From: Trichoplusia ni
Taxonomy: Eukaryota; Arthropoda; Insecta; Lepidoptera; Noctuidae
Length of the DNA: 64,000 nucleotides
Assembly (NCBI RefSeq): GCF_003590095.1
Contig: NC_039478.1
Coordinates: 8,060,001 to 8,124,000, forward strand
Direction of reading: 5' to 3'
Part shown: positions 24,601 to 35,890 of the stretch, piece after piece
Layout: every line of letters begins with the position of its first letter
Position numbering within the stretch: position 1 is the stretch's first letter
The notes under the pieces: generated by a model
What the model was told of the DNA's origin: nothing
The model's input: the letters and a program-made list of their open reading frames with translations, nothing else
The model's database searches: none
Program-made: the position numbers and the translations under genes

Positions 24601-24955
24601 TTAAGTAATCCAAAAAATACCATCTTATATTAATTCAAAGGTCGTTTGGTTCATAACACAAAGGTTTTAGAACAATGCAGGGAATTTCCCAATACCTTGA
24701 ACCGTTTCATCGATGTTTCACACGACACCATACGAGCAGAGAGCGGCAAGATGTAACCAAGAATGGAATCATTATGTTCTTGTGTTTAATTATTGAACGT
24801 TACATTAAGGTTCGTAGGTATTAGCTTTGGATTTTTACGAGAAGCAAAGTAGAGTCGAATATGGCTCTACCATAGAGATTTGTAGTATACTGAACTTAAC
24901 TCGAAGCTTGATTTAATTACTGATGATAACCAGTTACAGAAAACATCGTAAAAAA
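21690..24955. other. AT-rich non-coding stretch
   Basis: No gene recognised. The minus-strand frame 22656-22958 (100 codons from an ATG) is Lys-, Leu- and Phe-rich, without known motifs. A 7-bp stem with a GCAA loop (GTAGAGT GCAA ACTCTAC) is at 23518-23535. Confidence 0.45.
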
Positions 24956-24961
24956 CCTTTT

Positions 24962-25040
24962 TTCCGGGTGAGAAGTCATCAAATGACTCCTCCCACTTTG
25001 GATTGAGCGGAAGGGATTGTCAGAATTTTGCTCACGCAGC
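24962..25040. repeat. Diverged fragment of a common lepidopteran repeat
   Basis: GAGAAGTCATCAAATGACTCC followed by CCCAC and TGTCAGA matches, with several changes, a phrase found very often in lepidopteran genomes, the same family as the piece at 12630-12700. It is too short to class. Confidence 0.4.
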
Positions 25041-25392
25041 TTATCGGACGATCGCGCCGGGTTGTAAGAAAAAATGGATTACTAATATTTTAATGAAAAC
25101 TCCTAACTCAAAATATGTGAGCTAGTGAGGTAACCCCTTTTTGCAGATAAGACCAGCTGAGGGTCAGAGGCTAATGGGATTTAATTAATATTCATATTAT
25201 TATTTTCTTTAGATCTTGCCAATCCAGATTTATTGCGGCCATCGGAGAGATTGTTGACCCAATAAAAACATCTCTTTTTGCCTGAATGCAAAACTTTTAG
25301 CCTAATTAATGCACTCAGAATGAAATGTCAAATATAATTAAGCGAATTATATGAAAATTATACTGTGTAGTCGAAAAATGTTGGCAGTTCAT

Positions 25393-25507
25393 GAGGCCTC
25401 CCACCATTGTTGCGATGGTGAAAGAAAGCGCGCTCTACAAAATGTAGAGTGTCGTCCCTCTTCCACGAATACAATGCCATTACTGTCAGATATTGTGGTA
25501 GGTTTCC
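25393..25507. repeat. Palindromic dispersed repeat, copy D (most complete)
   Basis: Both outer ends are present: GAGGCCTCCCACCATTG on the left and TATTGTGGTAGGTTTCC on the right, roughly mirror images. The core is GAAAGAAAGCGCGCTCTACA, two bases, then TGTAGAGTGTCGTCCCTCTT and CCAC. Total about 115 bp, so the whole element can fold back on itself. No target-site duplication is obvious. Confidence 0.6.
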
Positions 25508-25514
25508 AGTGCAT

Positions 25515-27080
25515 GTTGACACAGTAAATCATGTTGCGAGACTTGCCATCATAAAATCGCCATAACTTTCCGTTTCAATTAAACGTGAGTTTTATCCGAG
25601 TCTTTTATGAATTACATCATTGAGTGGCGTGTTGTTAGTGAGTTTCATGGCTATTTACTGGTCTGTATTGTTTATGAACGGTACACACGTGGGTATTACG
25701 TTGTTCGATTATAGTTTTGTTACATGACACACGATGTTTCAGAGGAAGTGGTCTTTATGTCCGGTTATGTGTATCACTTAAGCGGTTGACCTAGGTTTAT
25801 GGCTTTGAGATGTTAAGTATTTTAAGTTATCTAGGTTCAAAAGGCCTATCACCACAGCACCACTACATCAAGTGAGATGCAAATCCATTTACAACTGCAA
25901 TAATACTCATCATCTCATATATCAAAAACATGTCTTACAGTTGTCACTCTAACCTTTGTCCGCCTAGATGTCAGGTATAGCTACAAAAACAATAACTCTT
26001 TAGTATCGAGAAATAAAAAAAAAAATTGGCCACATGCTAATTCAGAGTATCAGCTAACTACATCCAGTTGTTTGATCGTGAAGGTTTAAGAAAAATTCAC
26101 AAACTCACGTACATATGTTCGAATTTATTATATTAGTGATATATCGATGTAAAAAATAACGAAATACTTATTTTTAGAATTTATACTTCCACACAGGCTA
26201 AAAAAGCGTTCCGACCTACAATGTAAAGATACAATGAAAATAAATATAATTGGAACGGTATAGTATTATGTCGATATAATAGCAATAGAGTTTAACATTA
26301 CAAACATATTCATTGGCCATTCAATTACGGAGTAATTGTACTGACAATCTGAATTGTAAGCTTTAATACATAATGGTAACAGTGGAGACCTAATTACTTT
26401 GGGCTATTATTTTTATTATAATAACGGTACATGATTAATTTTGGACAACATTTCAGATGAACAGAACACAACATTTCAGACTCTTTAGTCAGTCTAGTTG
26501 CGACTCTTAGTTTATTTTAAAAGTAAGTGTGTCCTAAAGGCAGAAATCCTAAATTCTCTTTCCTACAAAATAGTTTTTGCATCTTAACATTTTTAATACA
26601 AAAAATACCATGTAATTCTTGTTACTGTCGTATAATTTCCTAATTTTGAAATGTAAGTTTACTTGCTTCTTTAAAACTTTTTGCAGCACGTCCATGATTG
26701 TCTAATAAAATACTCTAAAAAAGAAAAACAAACAATTCTTTAGTGATTTTAAATGATTTGATGGATTAAATGAAATGAAAACATGTAAATAAAGCAATAA
26801 CGCATTGCTGCACTTTAAGAAAATGTTATTACAATATATTTTTTATTAATATTAACATTTACATTGTACTCCCCACTGTTTATAATCATGACACTTGCAT
26901 ACACCATTTATATATATGGTGTTTAACGTGAATTCATTTAACGATTTCAAACATTATCGTTTTACACATTTCAAAACCGTATAAAAAGTTTATCGTATTA
27001 ATCAAGTAAAACCAAATTTAGGCCTTTTGCTGTGTGTGATTATGGTTCAATATTATTGTTAAACATTTTTTTCAATATAC
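25515..27080. other. AT-rich non-coding stretch
   Basis: Nothing recognised. A short stem, ACACCAT/ATGGTGT, lies near 26900. Confidence 0.5.
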
Positions 27081-27087
27081 TACTGTC

Positions 27088-27152
27088 ACCGTCAAAAAGC
27101 ACCGTCCGCCTTTACGCAGTACAGAGGTACTGCATAAAGGCTTTTTGACGGT
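27088..27152. repeat. Long inverted-repeat hairpin with one-sided bulge
   Basis: ACCGTCAAAAAGC (27088-27100) pairs perfectly with GCTTTTTGACGGT (27140-27152). After an 8-nt insertion on the left side, CCTTTACGCAGTAC pairs with GTACTGCATAAAGG with one mismatch, leaving a loop of about 4 nt. It is probably a solo MITE or the tip of a foldback element. A small structured RNA is possible but unsupported. Confidence 0.7.
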
Positions 27153-28010
27153 TGCTAAGTAAAGATAATCAAAATGAACGACGGTCATGTTATTAACTTA
27201 GCCATTTTAGTGATTTAAATATGGAATACATTCTTCATTTTTTTATTGCTTGATTTTTATTTATTTGGTCGCCTGAGGTAATTCAATTAATTAAAAAAGT
27301 CTAGACGACTTCGATTCAAGATCGATTACAGTAGTAGACACATAATACAAAAAAACAAGTTTGATCTATTTATTTACCTATAAGCAGACAATATAAATAA
27401 ACCTTTTTATTTTGACAACTCAGTTAATTATTCGATTCGTCACGGATTGTATTTGAAATCAATTTAAGAGTAGCATTTAGAGAATTTATTTAAGAGGACG
27501 TTTACTGGCTGTTGAACAACCTAATAAAAAATAATTACAAATACGAGATATGCAAATGAGTACCGTTTACTTATCGATCCACCCTTTGCAACAATGCCAT
27601 TCAAGGTTAGCAATTATATCGCAATAATGATATTTGATTGATTATTTTATTGATATTATTTATTGCTAATAATTAAGGTTTGACTCATATATCATAATGT
27701 CACAATTATTTACACATTCATTGTGCACGAACATTCAAATTTTAATTGGTGTTGACGGAAGGTCGTGTCAAATGGTTTTATTAAAAAGATATGTTTATTA
27801 AATTACGCTGATATGATAAGAGTTTAATAAAATTCAAAGTGTGAGAGGTCCATAAACTGGTTAGTGAATTAGTTGGTCGCGAGATTAAGATTATGTATCG
27901 GTGTGATTATTTCATAAAGTAGCTATGTTTGTATTTATTATTTTGCACTTAAATACATGTCGTTAATAAAAAGTTTGAAGCTCAAAAAGGAGAAGGAATC
28001 TCTGAGAGAT
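27153..28010. other. AT-rich non-coding stretch
   Basis: Nothing recognised. Confidence 0.5.
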
Positions 28011-28200
28011 TAGAAATCCGATTGAAGAGCTTGGACTTTGGTGTCCCCAATTGCACACCATCGAGATCTATCTTCGGCTGCTTGCATCCACATCCTGCCA
28101 GCCAAGTTGCCGGAACTTTCCTTAGACTTAATTAAGCATGGCAAGGAATTTCGAAGGTTTTGGTACAGGCCTGCACTCAGCCGTAGAACAACAGGGGCTC
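28011..28200. other. GC-richer segment of probable repeat origin
   Basis: This patch (TTGGACTTTGGTGTCCCC through GCACTCAGCCGTAG) has a base composition unlike its surroundings and lies next to a SINE-like head, so I suspect a retroelement fragment. I cannot name the family, and no frame crosses it. Confidence 0.3.
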
Positions 28201-28204
28201 AAAT

Positions 28205-28379
28205 ACATTGTTTTTAAATAAATCTTGTTCTAAGGAATATAATTACTTTATTCTAGAATTAAAATTCAAATCACTTGGACCGTTCATGGATCACACAAGT
28301 GCTTACACTTGAACTCAAGGATCCAACCCGCGACACGTCACGCACAATAGGTTTGGCTATACCCCTAGACTATCCTTGC
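28205..28379 (-). mobile_element. Second tRNA-headed SINE-like element
   Basis: On the minus strand an A-box-like TCTAGGGGTATAGCC (plus coordinates 28355-28369) is followed by a B-box-like GGGTTGGATCC (28319-28329), then TTCAAGTGTAAGCACTTGTG and an AT-rich tail. The head phrase GACACGTC/GGATCCAACCCGCG (plus strand) is one I recognise from lepidopteran repeats. It is a different family from the SINE at 17926. The extent of the 3' end is a guess. Confidence 0.5.
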
Positions 28380-28661
28380 GAACCAATTGGATACATTGTA
28401 ATATGTAATGCCTGAAGCCATTTGTAATACGCGCATTAAGAGCATAGTAACTTAGTCATAAATTGCTACTTGCTCCGCTTAATGTGTAAAATTCAATCAT
28501 CACATTTCAGTGTCAATAGACTAACAGACTAATATTATAATATTTAAGTTTACATGTAGCCTCCGGGAACCAACTTACGATAATTAAACAATACATCTTA
28601 TTGAACAAATATGCACGCACACAATGATATGATATGCGTATGTGTGCTATACATACGAAAA

Positions 28662-28950
28662 TCGAACAAGTACCAGTCGGACTCGTGACATTGAGGGTTT
28701 CAAACAAATTGGCTAAAAAACTAATGAGCAAAAGTATTTGGTCACCCATCATATTTATGTGATAACTAATCATTACTTAACCTCGATACTTTTATTATTG
28801 GCTATATAGCAACACATTATCTAAAAAAATACACTACAGCAATCGATGACACCAACTGTGAAAATTTCAACAGTTTGGCTATTACGGTTTATGAGAGAAA
28901 GCCTTGCGACAGACGGACGGTCAAAAGACAGTGACGGAAAAAACGAGTAA
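28662..28950 (+). mobile_element. Decayed copy of the GACG-tail element family
   Basis: Head CAAGTACCAGTCGGACTCG followed by GAGGGTTTC, then, after about 150 bp of unrelated-looking sequence, CTGTGAAAATTTCAACAGTT, GCGACAGACGGACGG and a decayed end. The order matches the family. The final TACGGAACCCT is lost. Confidence 0.55.
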
Positions 28951-29475
28951 ATGGGAATTTTACTCGCGGTTACAGGTTCACCAGAATAGAAGAATAAATT
29001 TAACGAACTTTTCATCATTAGAAATATCGCCTAATTAATAAGCACACGGTCGGTTCGGTAAGTAACGTTCTAAATAGGTTATCGGTCTCCACTTTTTAAC
29101 AATGACAAAGATATCATAACTCCAATAGATGAAATTTTGCGAAGTGGTGTTGTGTGAAAAATTTTAATGATTATAAATTGCAATATTTTTAAAATACAAT
29201 ATTGATAACCAGAACTCCTTGAGATACTGTATCCCGTTTAACGATAGACGAACAAGATCCTCTGCTCATTCGTTATTGCCCCGAATAACAATCGTTTAGG
29301 TATAAAACCTATTTCAATATTCGCCTTCCATTATCGCTTATTCAAATAAGGTTTTAAAACAGTAGTTAGTTCGTTTACCCTTTAAAATATAATCATTAGA
29401 ATCATTACCAGCTGTCAATCATACATGATGCCTCTGATGGTATGATGGTATCAGTTTTGAACTGTACGAACATGT
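28951..29475. other. AT-rich non-coding stretch
   Basis: Nothing recognised. Confidence 0.5.
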
Positions 29476-29477
29476 TT

Positions 29478-29758
29478 TTAGGGTTCTGCAGCCGAATTGT
29501 GAAACGTCCTTAGCAGAAAGGACCCCCTAATATTGAAGTTCTGCTGCCTGTCCGCTTGTCTTTATATCGCCAGATTGCACCTCATGAACAGCGGTAGTTA
29601 GATTGTTGATGTCGAGAGATGTCGTATTGCTGTTGCCACTACACTAAAAATGCTAGATATTAAAGTAAAACTCCCATTTTTTTTCTTGTTCATACATTTG
29701 TTTGTTAATATGGTACGAAACCCTTTATACGCGAGTCAGACTCGCACTTGAACGGTTT
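29478..29758 (-). mobile_element. GACG-tail element family, minus-strand copy
   Basis: Read on the minus strand: head CAAGTGCGAGTCTGACTCGC with AAAGGGTTTCGTACC, a TAGTGTAGTGGCAACAGC segment, CATGAGGTGCAATCTGG, an AAGCGGACAGGCAG tract, and a terminal AGAACCCTAAAAA. The copy is nearly full-length for the short form of the family and moderately diverged. Confidence 0.6.
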
Positions 29759-29971
29759 TTTGAACATGATTCATACAATTCTGAGTAATTTCTTGAATTG
29801 AAGTAAACGCAGTGAAAGGTTGTATGATGGCCGCGTATTTGTATTAAGGTCGGACGAAGGTACTTATGAGGACCTGTGATGTTGACTAATGAACTTAAAT
29901 GTTAATATGAGTTAATATTCCAAGTACACTAAGTAACAATGTTTTTGTGTAGGTACGTTTGTTCAAAAAAT

Positions 29972-30276
29972 TTATACACCGTGATTTTTTAGTCGTCTTA
30001 CAAAAGCAGCTGTATCCGACATAAAATACCCCTAGGCGCTATTTTTTTTTTTCATCAACTAAGATAATAAGTACGAAGAAAAATTAAACAAGAGAAATCT
30101 GAAATATACTCTTAAAACTGATAAAAACGAATTGCATCATAATATTGCATAAAAATTGCATTTTAAATTTATTCAAATCTCATAAATACCTATTTTTTTA
30201 TCATGAACGTGTTCTAGTCATTGGATAAATGAACTGGGCTGCTTTTGTAAGACGACTAAAAAATCACGGTGTATAA
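29972..30276. mobile_element. 305-bp MITE with perfect 39-bp terminal inverted repeats
   Basis: The first 39 bases (29972-30010) are the exact reverse complement of the last 39 (30238-30276); the repeat begins TTATACACCGTGATTTTTTA and ends ACAAAAGCAGC. Both flanks carry TATA, consistent with a TA or TATA target duplication and a Tc1/mariner-like or similar TA-targeting superfamily. The interior is AT-rich and non-coding. Perfect arms imply a young insertion. Confidence 0.85.
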
Positions 30277-30279
30277 GAG

Positions 30280-31510
30280 AAGAAAAGAAAAAGGATATAA
30301 TATGAATAAATTTATTCTGTAAGCCGGATACATATGTACGTATAATCTCTTAATTTTCTTTAAGCTTGCTGGAGCCGACCTTTTCTTATTTCCCTGAGAA
30401 GTGATTTGGAAACGAATTCAAGGGTGCTGTCTCTTTGCAAACCAGACGATTGTGAAATACTATACTATATGTTAACAAACGAATGCAGAGTTTTCATAGA
30501 CTATCTTCTTTTTGAGGTTACCTCAAGAACAAGAACTTCAAAAAGAGCAAGCCATTGTTAGTAAGCGACATGCATCGACTAGCTGATTGACTTCATTTTT
30601 GAACGAGATGAAGACTTATTTACCCTGAACTGCAGCTCTCTTGCTGGAGTTGTAAAGTCTCATCAAGTGGTCCGGTGAACCCGGCAAAGCCTGCGCAGAA
30701 ATACAGACAGAAAGTAACAAACGAATGTGAAATTAAAGCGTAGTGGCCACGTGAGCTTTATCAGCAACTTTGCTCCTGATTTCAACCTTTAAAGGCTATT
30801 TTTAATGATTAACTTTATCATAACTTATTGGTATTAATAAAAGAAGGCGTGCCCATACCATTGTGACGTAAGTAAAAAGTTTCCAGAGCAGAACTTGTAA
30901 CTGGTAAACCTTGCGAGAAATATTTTGGTAAAATACGTATTTTCTGCCCTTCACCTTGAATTATTTAATGTGAGAAAGTAAATCAAATACAGGTTTAAAT
31001 TGAAAGGACCTGTTCTGAAAATAAATGGCATGTATTAATTTAAAAAGTCACACAGTAATTAGAAATCAAATCCAAACTTATTTATTTTTTAAACATATCT
31101 AGGTTGTGCATTTGCTAGAAAATTACATTTTAGTTGCACTATGTTTCACCTTGGAATATATATAAATATAGTTTGGCAATAATGTTCAAATTAAAATATA
31201 CAGCCTTATCACAATACTACTGATACATTTACAGATTTACCTTTTTTTTCAAAAGTATTTTGACAGTGTATTACGTAACCACTTAGTAGCCTTCACCAAA
31301 ATTATTAATGTCGTATCCGAGTACAGGCAGAGTAGTAAAATTAAAACGTTAAGGCTCTTACTTTGTTTCATTACACTTTGACAAGACCAGTTGTGATGGC
31401 CACTCGTGCCTCAAGTTTCCATATCAGTTCTGATCCAGTTATTCCACAAAGCCAAAAATTACGCAACATTAAATGCACATAACACTCGTTATGTGAAGTA
31501 GATACAGCTA
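30280..31510. other. AT-rich non-coding stretch
   Basis: No gene recognised. The stretch 30360-30720 is a little richer in GC but has no family or frame I can support. Confidence 0.45.
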
Positions 31511-31524
31511 ATTATTAATTCTGA

Positions 31525-31682
31525 GCACTCAAAGTCGGTGCGTAATAGTCGAGTGGTAGGCTTCGTTTGAGCTAGGCGTGGTCGAGGGACCTTAGAGAGC
31601 GGATGTAGCAGCCTCGATCGAGCCACCGCCTATCCAGATCGTTTGATGATAACCGCATCTGAAATAAATAAAATAAAACGTT
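31525..31682 (+). repeat. Probable retroelement tail
   Basis: A GC-richer segment begins GGTGCGTAATAGTCGAGTGG (tRNA-A-box-like) and includes GATCGAGCCACCGCC and GATGATAACCGCATCTG. It ends in an AAATAAATAAAATAAAA tail, as in poly-A-primed retroposons. The family is not named with certainty. Confidence 0.4.
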
Positions 31683-32230
31683 TGAGTGAAAAGGTCAGAC
31701 AGCCCACGCCGAAATTAAAGTCCGAAATAATAATCATTACGCGCACACTACTCCCGACAGGTAGGCATTTTGACAACTTGAAATGTCGCTCTCGCCATTT
31801 TTGACACTATCAACGGTTTTTTTGCTAAATAATAATACGATAATTTATAAGTTGCAGCACGAAGTTTTGGCAAGATAGTATCGTTAAGTTTTATAGCTTA
31901 ATTTAGTTCGACGAACCGATGCGTCGCCACGGGATGCGGTAATGTCGCTATATTAAATTAATTGTTTATTTAAGCTGAAACGTTACAACGATCCCCGGTT
32001 TTTGCTCGCTTCGTCAAATATGGTAGCGTTTGAGTCATAGCGGTGGTAATGCGGACAAATATATGGAGTAATTACGTCCATGAATTTACTTGAATTGTTC
32101 AAGAATCCCACTGGTGAAGCTATAGCCATAGTTTTTGTTGATAATGGGCGTTAACATTGCACCTTTTACTGCTCTTCACATAGAAGGAAGATCGTTTTAA
32201 AGAAATAACCTTTATTTTATTTGTTGGCAG

Positions 32231-32365
32231 CACTTGAAACTTCTCAAAAAGGGTAAGGCAATTCTTAAAACAATTGAAGAAGTAAAACTAAAACTACTAT
32301 TGGATAAAGTATTGGATGCCCGCTTCAAGCAGATCACTTCGGAAAATAAAATATATTTTTATTAA
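32231..32365 (+). CDS. Candidate terminal coding exon of an unknown gene
   Basis: A classical 3' splice acceptor (TTTATTTTATTTGTTGGCAG, 32211-32230) is followed by 44 open codons in phase 0 and a TAA at 32363-32365. The other two phases stop within a few codons. The peptide begins HLKLLKKGKAILKTIEEV and continues KLLLDKVLDARFKQITSENK. It is amphipathic, with a helix-like spread of Leu and charged residues unlike translated AT-rich noise. AATAAA at 32345-32350 lies just before the stop and could serve as a poly(A) signal. Upstream, an ATG at 32082 opens 24 codons (MNLLELFKNPTGEAIAIVFV...), but no strong phase-0 donor links the two. It could be a real last exon, a transposon remnant or chance. 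Confidence 0.3.
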   Translation, partial: HLKLLKKGKAILKTIEEVKLKLLLDKVLDARFKQITSENKIYFY

Positions 32366-32369
32366 TATA

Positions 32370-33935
32370 TTCGAAATGTTATTATTTATTTATACTTTTT
32401 TTTACATAATTAAACTTACACCAGTCAATTTTCGTGTGTTTTAATGTCGAATGCAATTTCACTTCTTGTTTACCAGAAATATTTAATATCAAAACGCGAT
32501 CGCTCATTTCTTTTTGACATTTACTCAAACGAAAGTGACATTACGTGTTACATATTTCCTAAAACCTGTACTGCGACCGGAGCGACTTAATTTACGCAAT
32601 CAAGTATTTTCTTTCTCTTTACAAAATGTCAATATATCGTTCGAAAGGGCAAATAAAGTGGTTCACTGTATTAAATCTTCAAGTTTAAATACGAAAATGA
32701 GATTGTGATTTATCAATATAAAATAAGGTTTTGTATAATTTTGCAACCATCGCTGTTATCTCCGTAAAAAATGGATCTTGCTCAAGTTCATATGAATTCC
32801 TATCAAAAATTGTACAGCAGTTTATTATTATAAGCAGACAAATAAAGTGTTGCATTTATAACCTTAACTATCGATAGATTAATTTATTCGTTATTATGCA
32901 TATAATATGAATTAGATTAACAAATACATAAACATTACCAGGTTTTTGTCAACCAACAACAATATGATTCTGAATCGCTAATTAGCTAATGATTACATCG
33001 CGTCCGCCTGGTTTTGCCCGAAACATACCTACGTACTCGCACTAGATCCGCGTCTTAAGGAATTGTTCTGATTTAATAATTAATGTGTAAGCTACTGCGA
33101 ATCAATCGCGGATATTAGTCCTTCATCGCTTGTCAAACACTTGTTCTGCGATCATTACTCAGATAGTGATAAGATTATGGCTAATAAAATAATAACAGTC
33201 AACGACATCCGGATATTATGTTTCATTGTTTTCATTACAAATTAAGAATAATAATTCGTCCTATCAGATAAAGTGTATCTATCAAACTGACGCGTTATAC
33301 AAACCAGTTTTCGTTTAACGCAATAGGCCGTATAATGTATGTAGATATTAAAATCACAACTAATTGATCATGTGGTTCGGTCTACGAGGTTTTATGGACA
33401 TGTTGTTTTCCTTACGAAGTTGGCAGAACAAGTGAACATTAGTTTTTGTATCTTTAAGCGCATGATAGAGCGGTGATAGTCTCGTTTAATGGTGGTTACA
33501 AAAAACCTATTGATCGTGATCTTATACGGGTAACTACATGTGTTATTCAAAGGGAATGCATAATTAAGGCGGTCAGTTTCAAACAATACTGCAGGATGTT
33601 ACAAAAAATGTTTGTGCATTTTTACTTGTGTAATTCAAATTGAAGGTGGATTTGACGTGCTTTTTCATATGTTTATATTTATTTCAAATAACAACTTTGA
33701 ATGAAAGAGGACTCGTTATTGGCTGTCAGCTTATTTATTTATTTAAACTTTTACGTACAATTGTGGTACATAAGGCGGATTTAATGCCGCGAGGCATTAT
33801 CTACCAGTCAACCTTTGGGTATAATAGACTTATCTTATTGTTACTTACCTTTTTTATATGCAAGTTAATCATTTTTAAATAAATAAAGCTTTCAAATTCG
33901 AAACATTAAAGCTTACCTCTTTGCTAGCAACCAGG
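32370..33935. other. AT-rich non-coding stretch
   Basis: No gene recognised. A start-like ATG in ACAAAATGTC (about 32622) opens only a short frame. Confidence 0.45.
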
Positions 33936-33941
33936 CTAGCT

Positions 33942-33977
33942 CTGTTGAATCTCTTTTAATTAAAATAGATTCAACAG
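33942..33977. repeat. 36-bp near-perfect palindrome without a loop
   Basis: The two 18-nt halves, CTGTTGAATCTCTTTTAA and TTAAAATAGATTCAACAG, are complementary at 17 of 18 positions with no spacer. GCTAGC occurs twice just upstream. Confidence 0.8.
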
Positions 33978-34059
33978 TTATAACCTCATGAAAATGAGTT
34001 CAGTAATACCAAGTACCACATAGAGATCATACGGAAAAGGCTACATTTTTTCCGTCATC

Positions 34060-34170
34060 ACTCACGGCACCCTAAGGTTCTCATTAATTACTCGCCCTAT
34101 AAGGTCTCGCGGTAATCACTCACTTAAACACCCGTTTAACTCGCCTGTCCGTCTGTCGATTGTTATAATT
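34060..34170 (-). mobile_element. Possible decayed fragment of the GACG-tail family
   Basis: CACGGCACCCTAAGG followed some 65 bp later by CTGTCCGTCTGTC resembles the minus-strand order of the family's end and tract. Only these two phrases match, so it is tentative. Confidence 0.25.
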
Positions 34171-35225
34171 GCTCGTTTAATTTGTAAATGGGTGATGTTG
34201 AAGTTTGTTGATGGAAAAGTGAGAAGCTGTTTTGATTGAAGAGAATAAATATGAAAGGAAAAATCCGGTTGAATAAAAAGTCTGCGTTCGTTTTCAAATC
34301 GTTGTTTTTTTAAGCCTTTTGCGTTAATATAAAACAAAAAAGGACTAAGAGACAAACTGAATATAGTCCTAATTTTCATAGCTCAAGTTCATGGGTCAAG
34401 TTCAAGTTTATTTTCAAGTCGAGATTACATTATTTATGATAAATGTTTTTTTTTATATAAATTAAATAGATTCCAAAATCTTATCTTTAAGTCTTAGACG
34501 GAATGTCTCAAGCCTACAAATTCATGAAAACGATCAAGAAAACTCAAGTTCCCACGCAGTCACAGACTTAATAACCTATAAATCATACTAATCTTAGAAA
34601 AACGCAGCTTAAGTAGGAAAGTATCTATAAGTAGGCAATGTCATGCTAGACTTGCTGCGAGACCATTACAATCTAGCGCCGACTTTGATCGTTTAACTAA
34701 GGTTGTATTACTCTCTTAAACGTAATGAAAGTATTCAATTATGCATTATAAGGCTAGGTTTAAGGTTTTAAATGCGCAAGTATCAAGAATATGTTGAGAA
34801 TGAATGAAGCGAAAGCGGTATATCGGGATCGGGACTAGAATGTGTGGCTTCTGTATCGGTGAACACGAGATTTTCATTCATTACTGAGAACTTAGGCTCT
34901 TAAATCTATCAAAGTTTAAGAGCATAGGTTCAAATAACAATACTCAGAATGTAATAAAAAGTTAAAAGGTCATAAAATGTTGGGTACGTTTTGTGAACAT
35001 TATTAAAAAAATATCTGCATCGTTCTTATTCGAGTCTATACTTTTAGATGTTTAAGAAGCTTAATATGCTAAGGTCCGATAACAAGCCCACACGATAAGC
35101 CTACCTATCCAATAATCAGGTCGCTACGTCACGGAAGCGCGTAATTGGAAATATTTGTTATATCATAGCCTTTATAACCCATAATAATACATTACCGACC
35201 AGGATACGTAATGGCCAACAATTGA
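34171..35225. other. AT-rich non-coding stretch
   Basis: Nothing recognised. Confidence 0.5.
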
Positions 35226-35261
35226 GTGTATCGATGTACCGGCATAGTTTGCATGAAGCGC

Positions 35262-35311
35262 GGGCAGGGGTGAGGGGGGTGCGGTAGGGGAGGGGAGGGG
35301 GGGGGGCTCGG
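35262..35311 (+). promoter_or_regulatory. G-run tract, predicted G-quadruplex
   Basis: Within 50 bp there are at least five runs of four or more G on the plus strand (CAGGGGTGAGGGGGG, then GTAGGGGAGGGGAGG and a run of ten G), followed by a CpG-rich CGGCGCCGGCCG. This satisfies the usual G4 pattern several times over and is the only such tract in the window. Confidence 0.75.
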
Positions 35312-35747
35312 GCGTGGTCGGCGCCGGCCGCTCTCCTTGACTCCAGCGTCAAGCATCGCATGATCTCTGCTAGTATTGGTCGCTTGAACAGCTTTGATAC
35401 TTTAGGTGAAGGTTTTGAAAGTTTCTTTGTAGTGTAGTGTAGTGCTGTATTTAAATGATTGTAAAGCCTTTACATTCTGCTTTCTGTTTCTGTTTCCTTA
35501 CTTCTAGGCGAATGCCTGTACCAAATACTTCTGAATTTCCAATCCCGCGCCACCTAAAACCAGCACTTAATGCAAATTATGGAAACAGAAATTATATACA
35601 GAAAACACTTTGGTAATGTACACGTATTTTCAGGCCCACTCTATATTCAAGTGCACTATTATTCATTTTTGAAACAATAACAAATAATAAAATAGTAACA
35701 CCCGGTCTTTCTATCCAAACTAATAATTGAGAACCTCTAAACCTAAG

Positions 35748-35890
35748 TATAAATCCAATTGTGAAATACTTAAGTACCAAGACTGTTCAGTCGCAGTACA
35801 GTCTTAGTGAATGTGGCGACTGTACGGGTGGACGCGGGCGCGGTGATAACGCGCTGCTTGCCGTTATCACACCGCGCGCTAATGCACGCT
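35748..35890 (+). promoter_or_regulatory. Candidate core promoter with CpG-rich leader
   Basis: TATAAAT (35748-35754) precedes TTCAGTCGCAG, an arthropod initiator match with its A at 35789, about 41 bp from the TATA (somewhat far). The leader that follows is CpG-rich (GGACGCGGGCGCGG) and carries an inverted pair of GATA sites, GTGATAACG (35843-35851) and CGTTATCAC (35862-35870), which also form a 9-bp stem. The frame 35807-36073 starts in this leader but matches no family. Confidence 0.3.

Noticed and set aside
28319..28379. Second tRNA gene candidate
   Set aside because: Only box-like motifs remain, the B box is imperfect, and no cloverleaf forms; treated as a SINE head.
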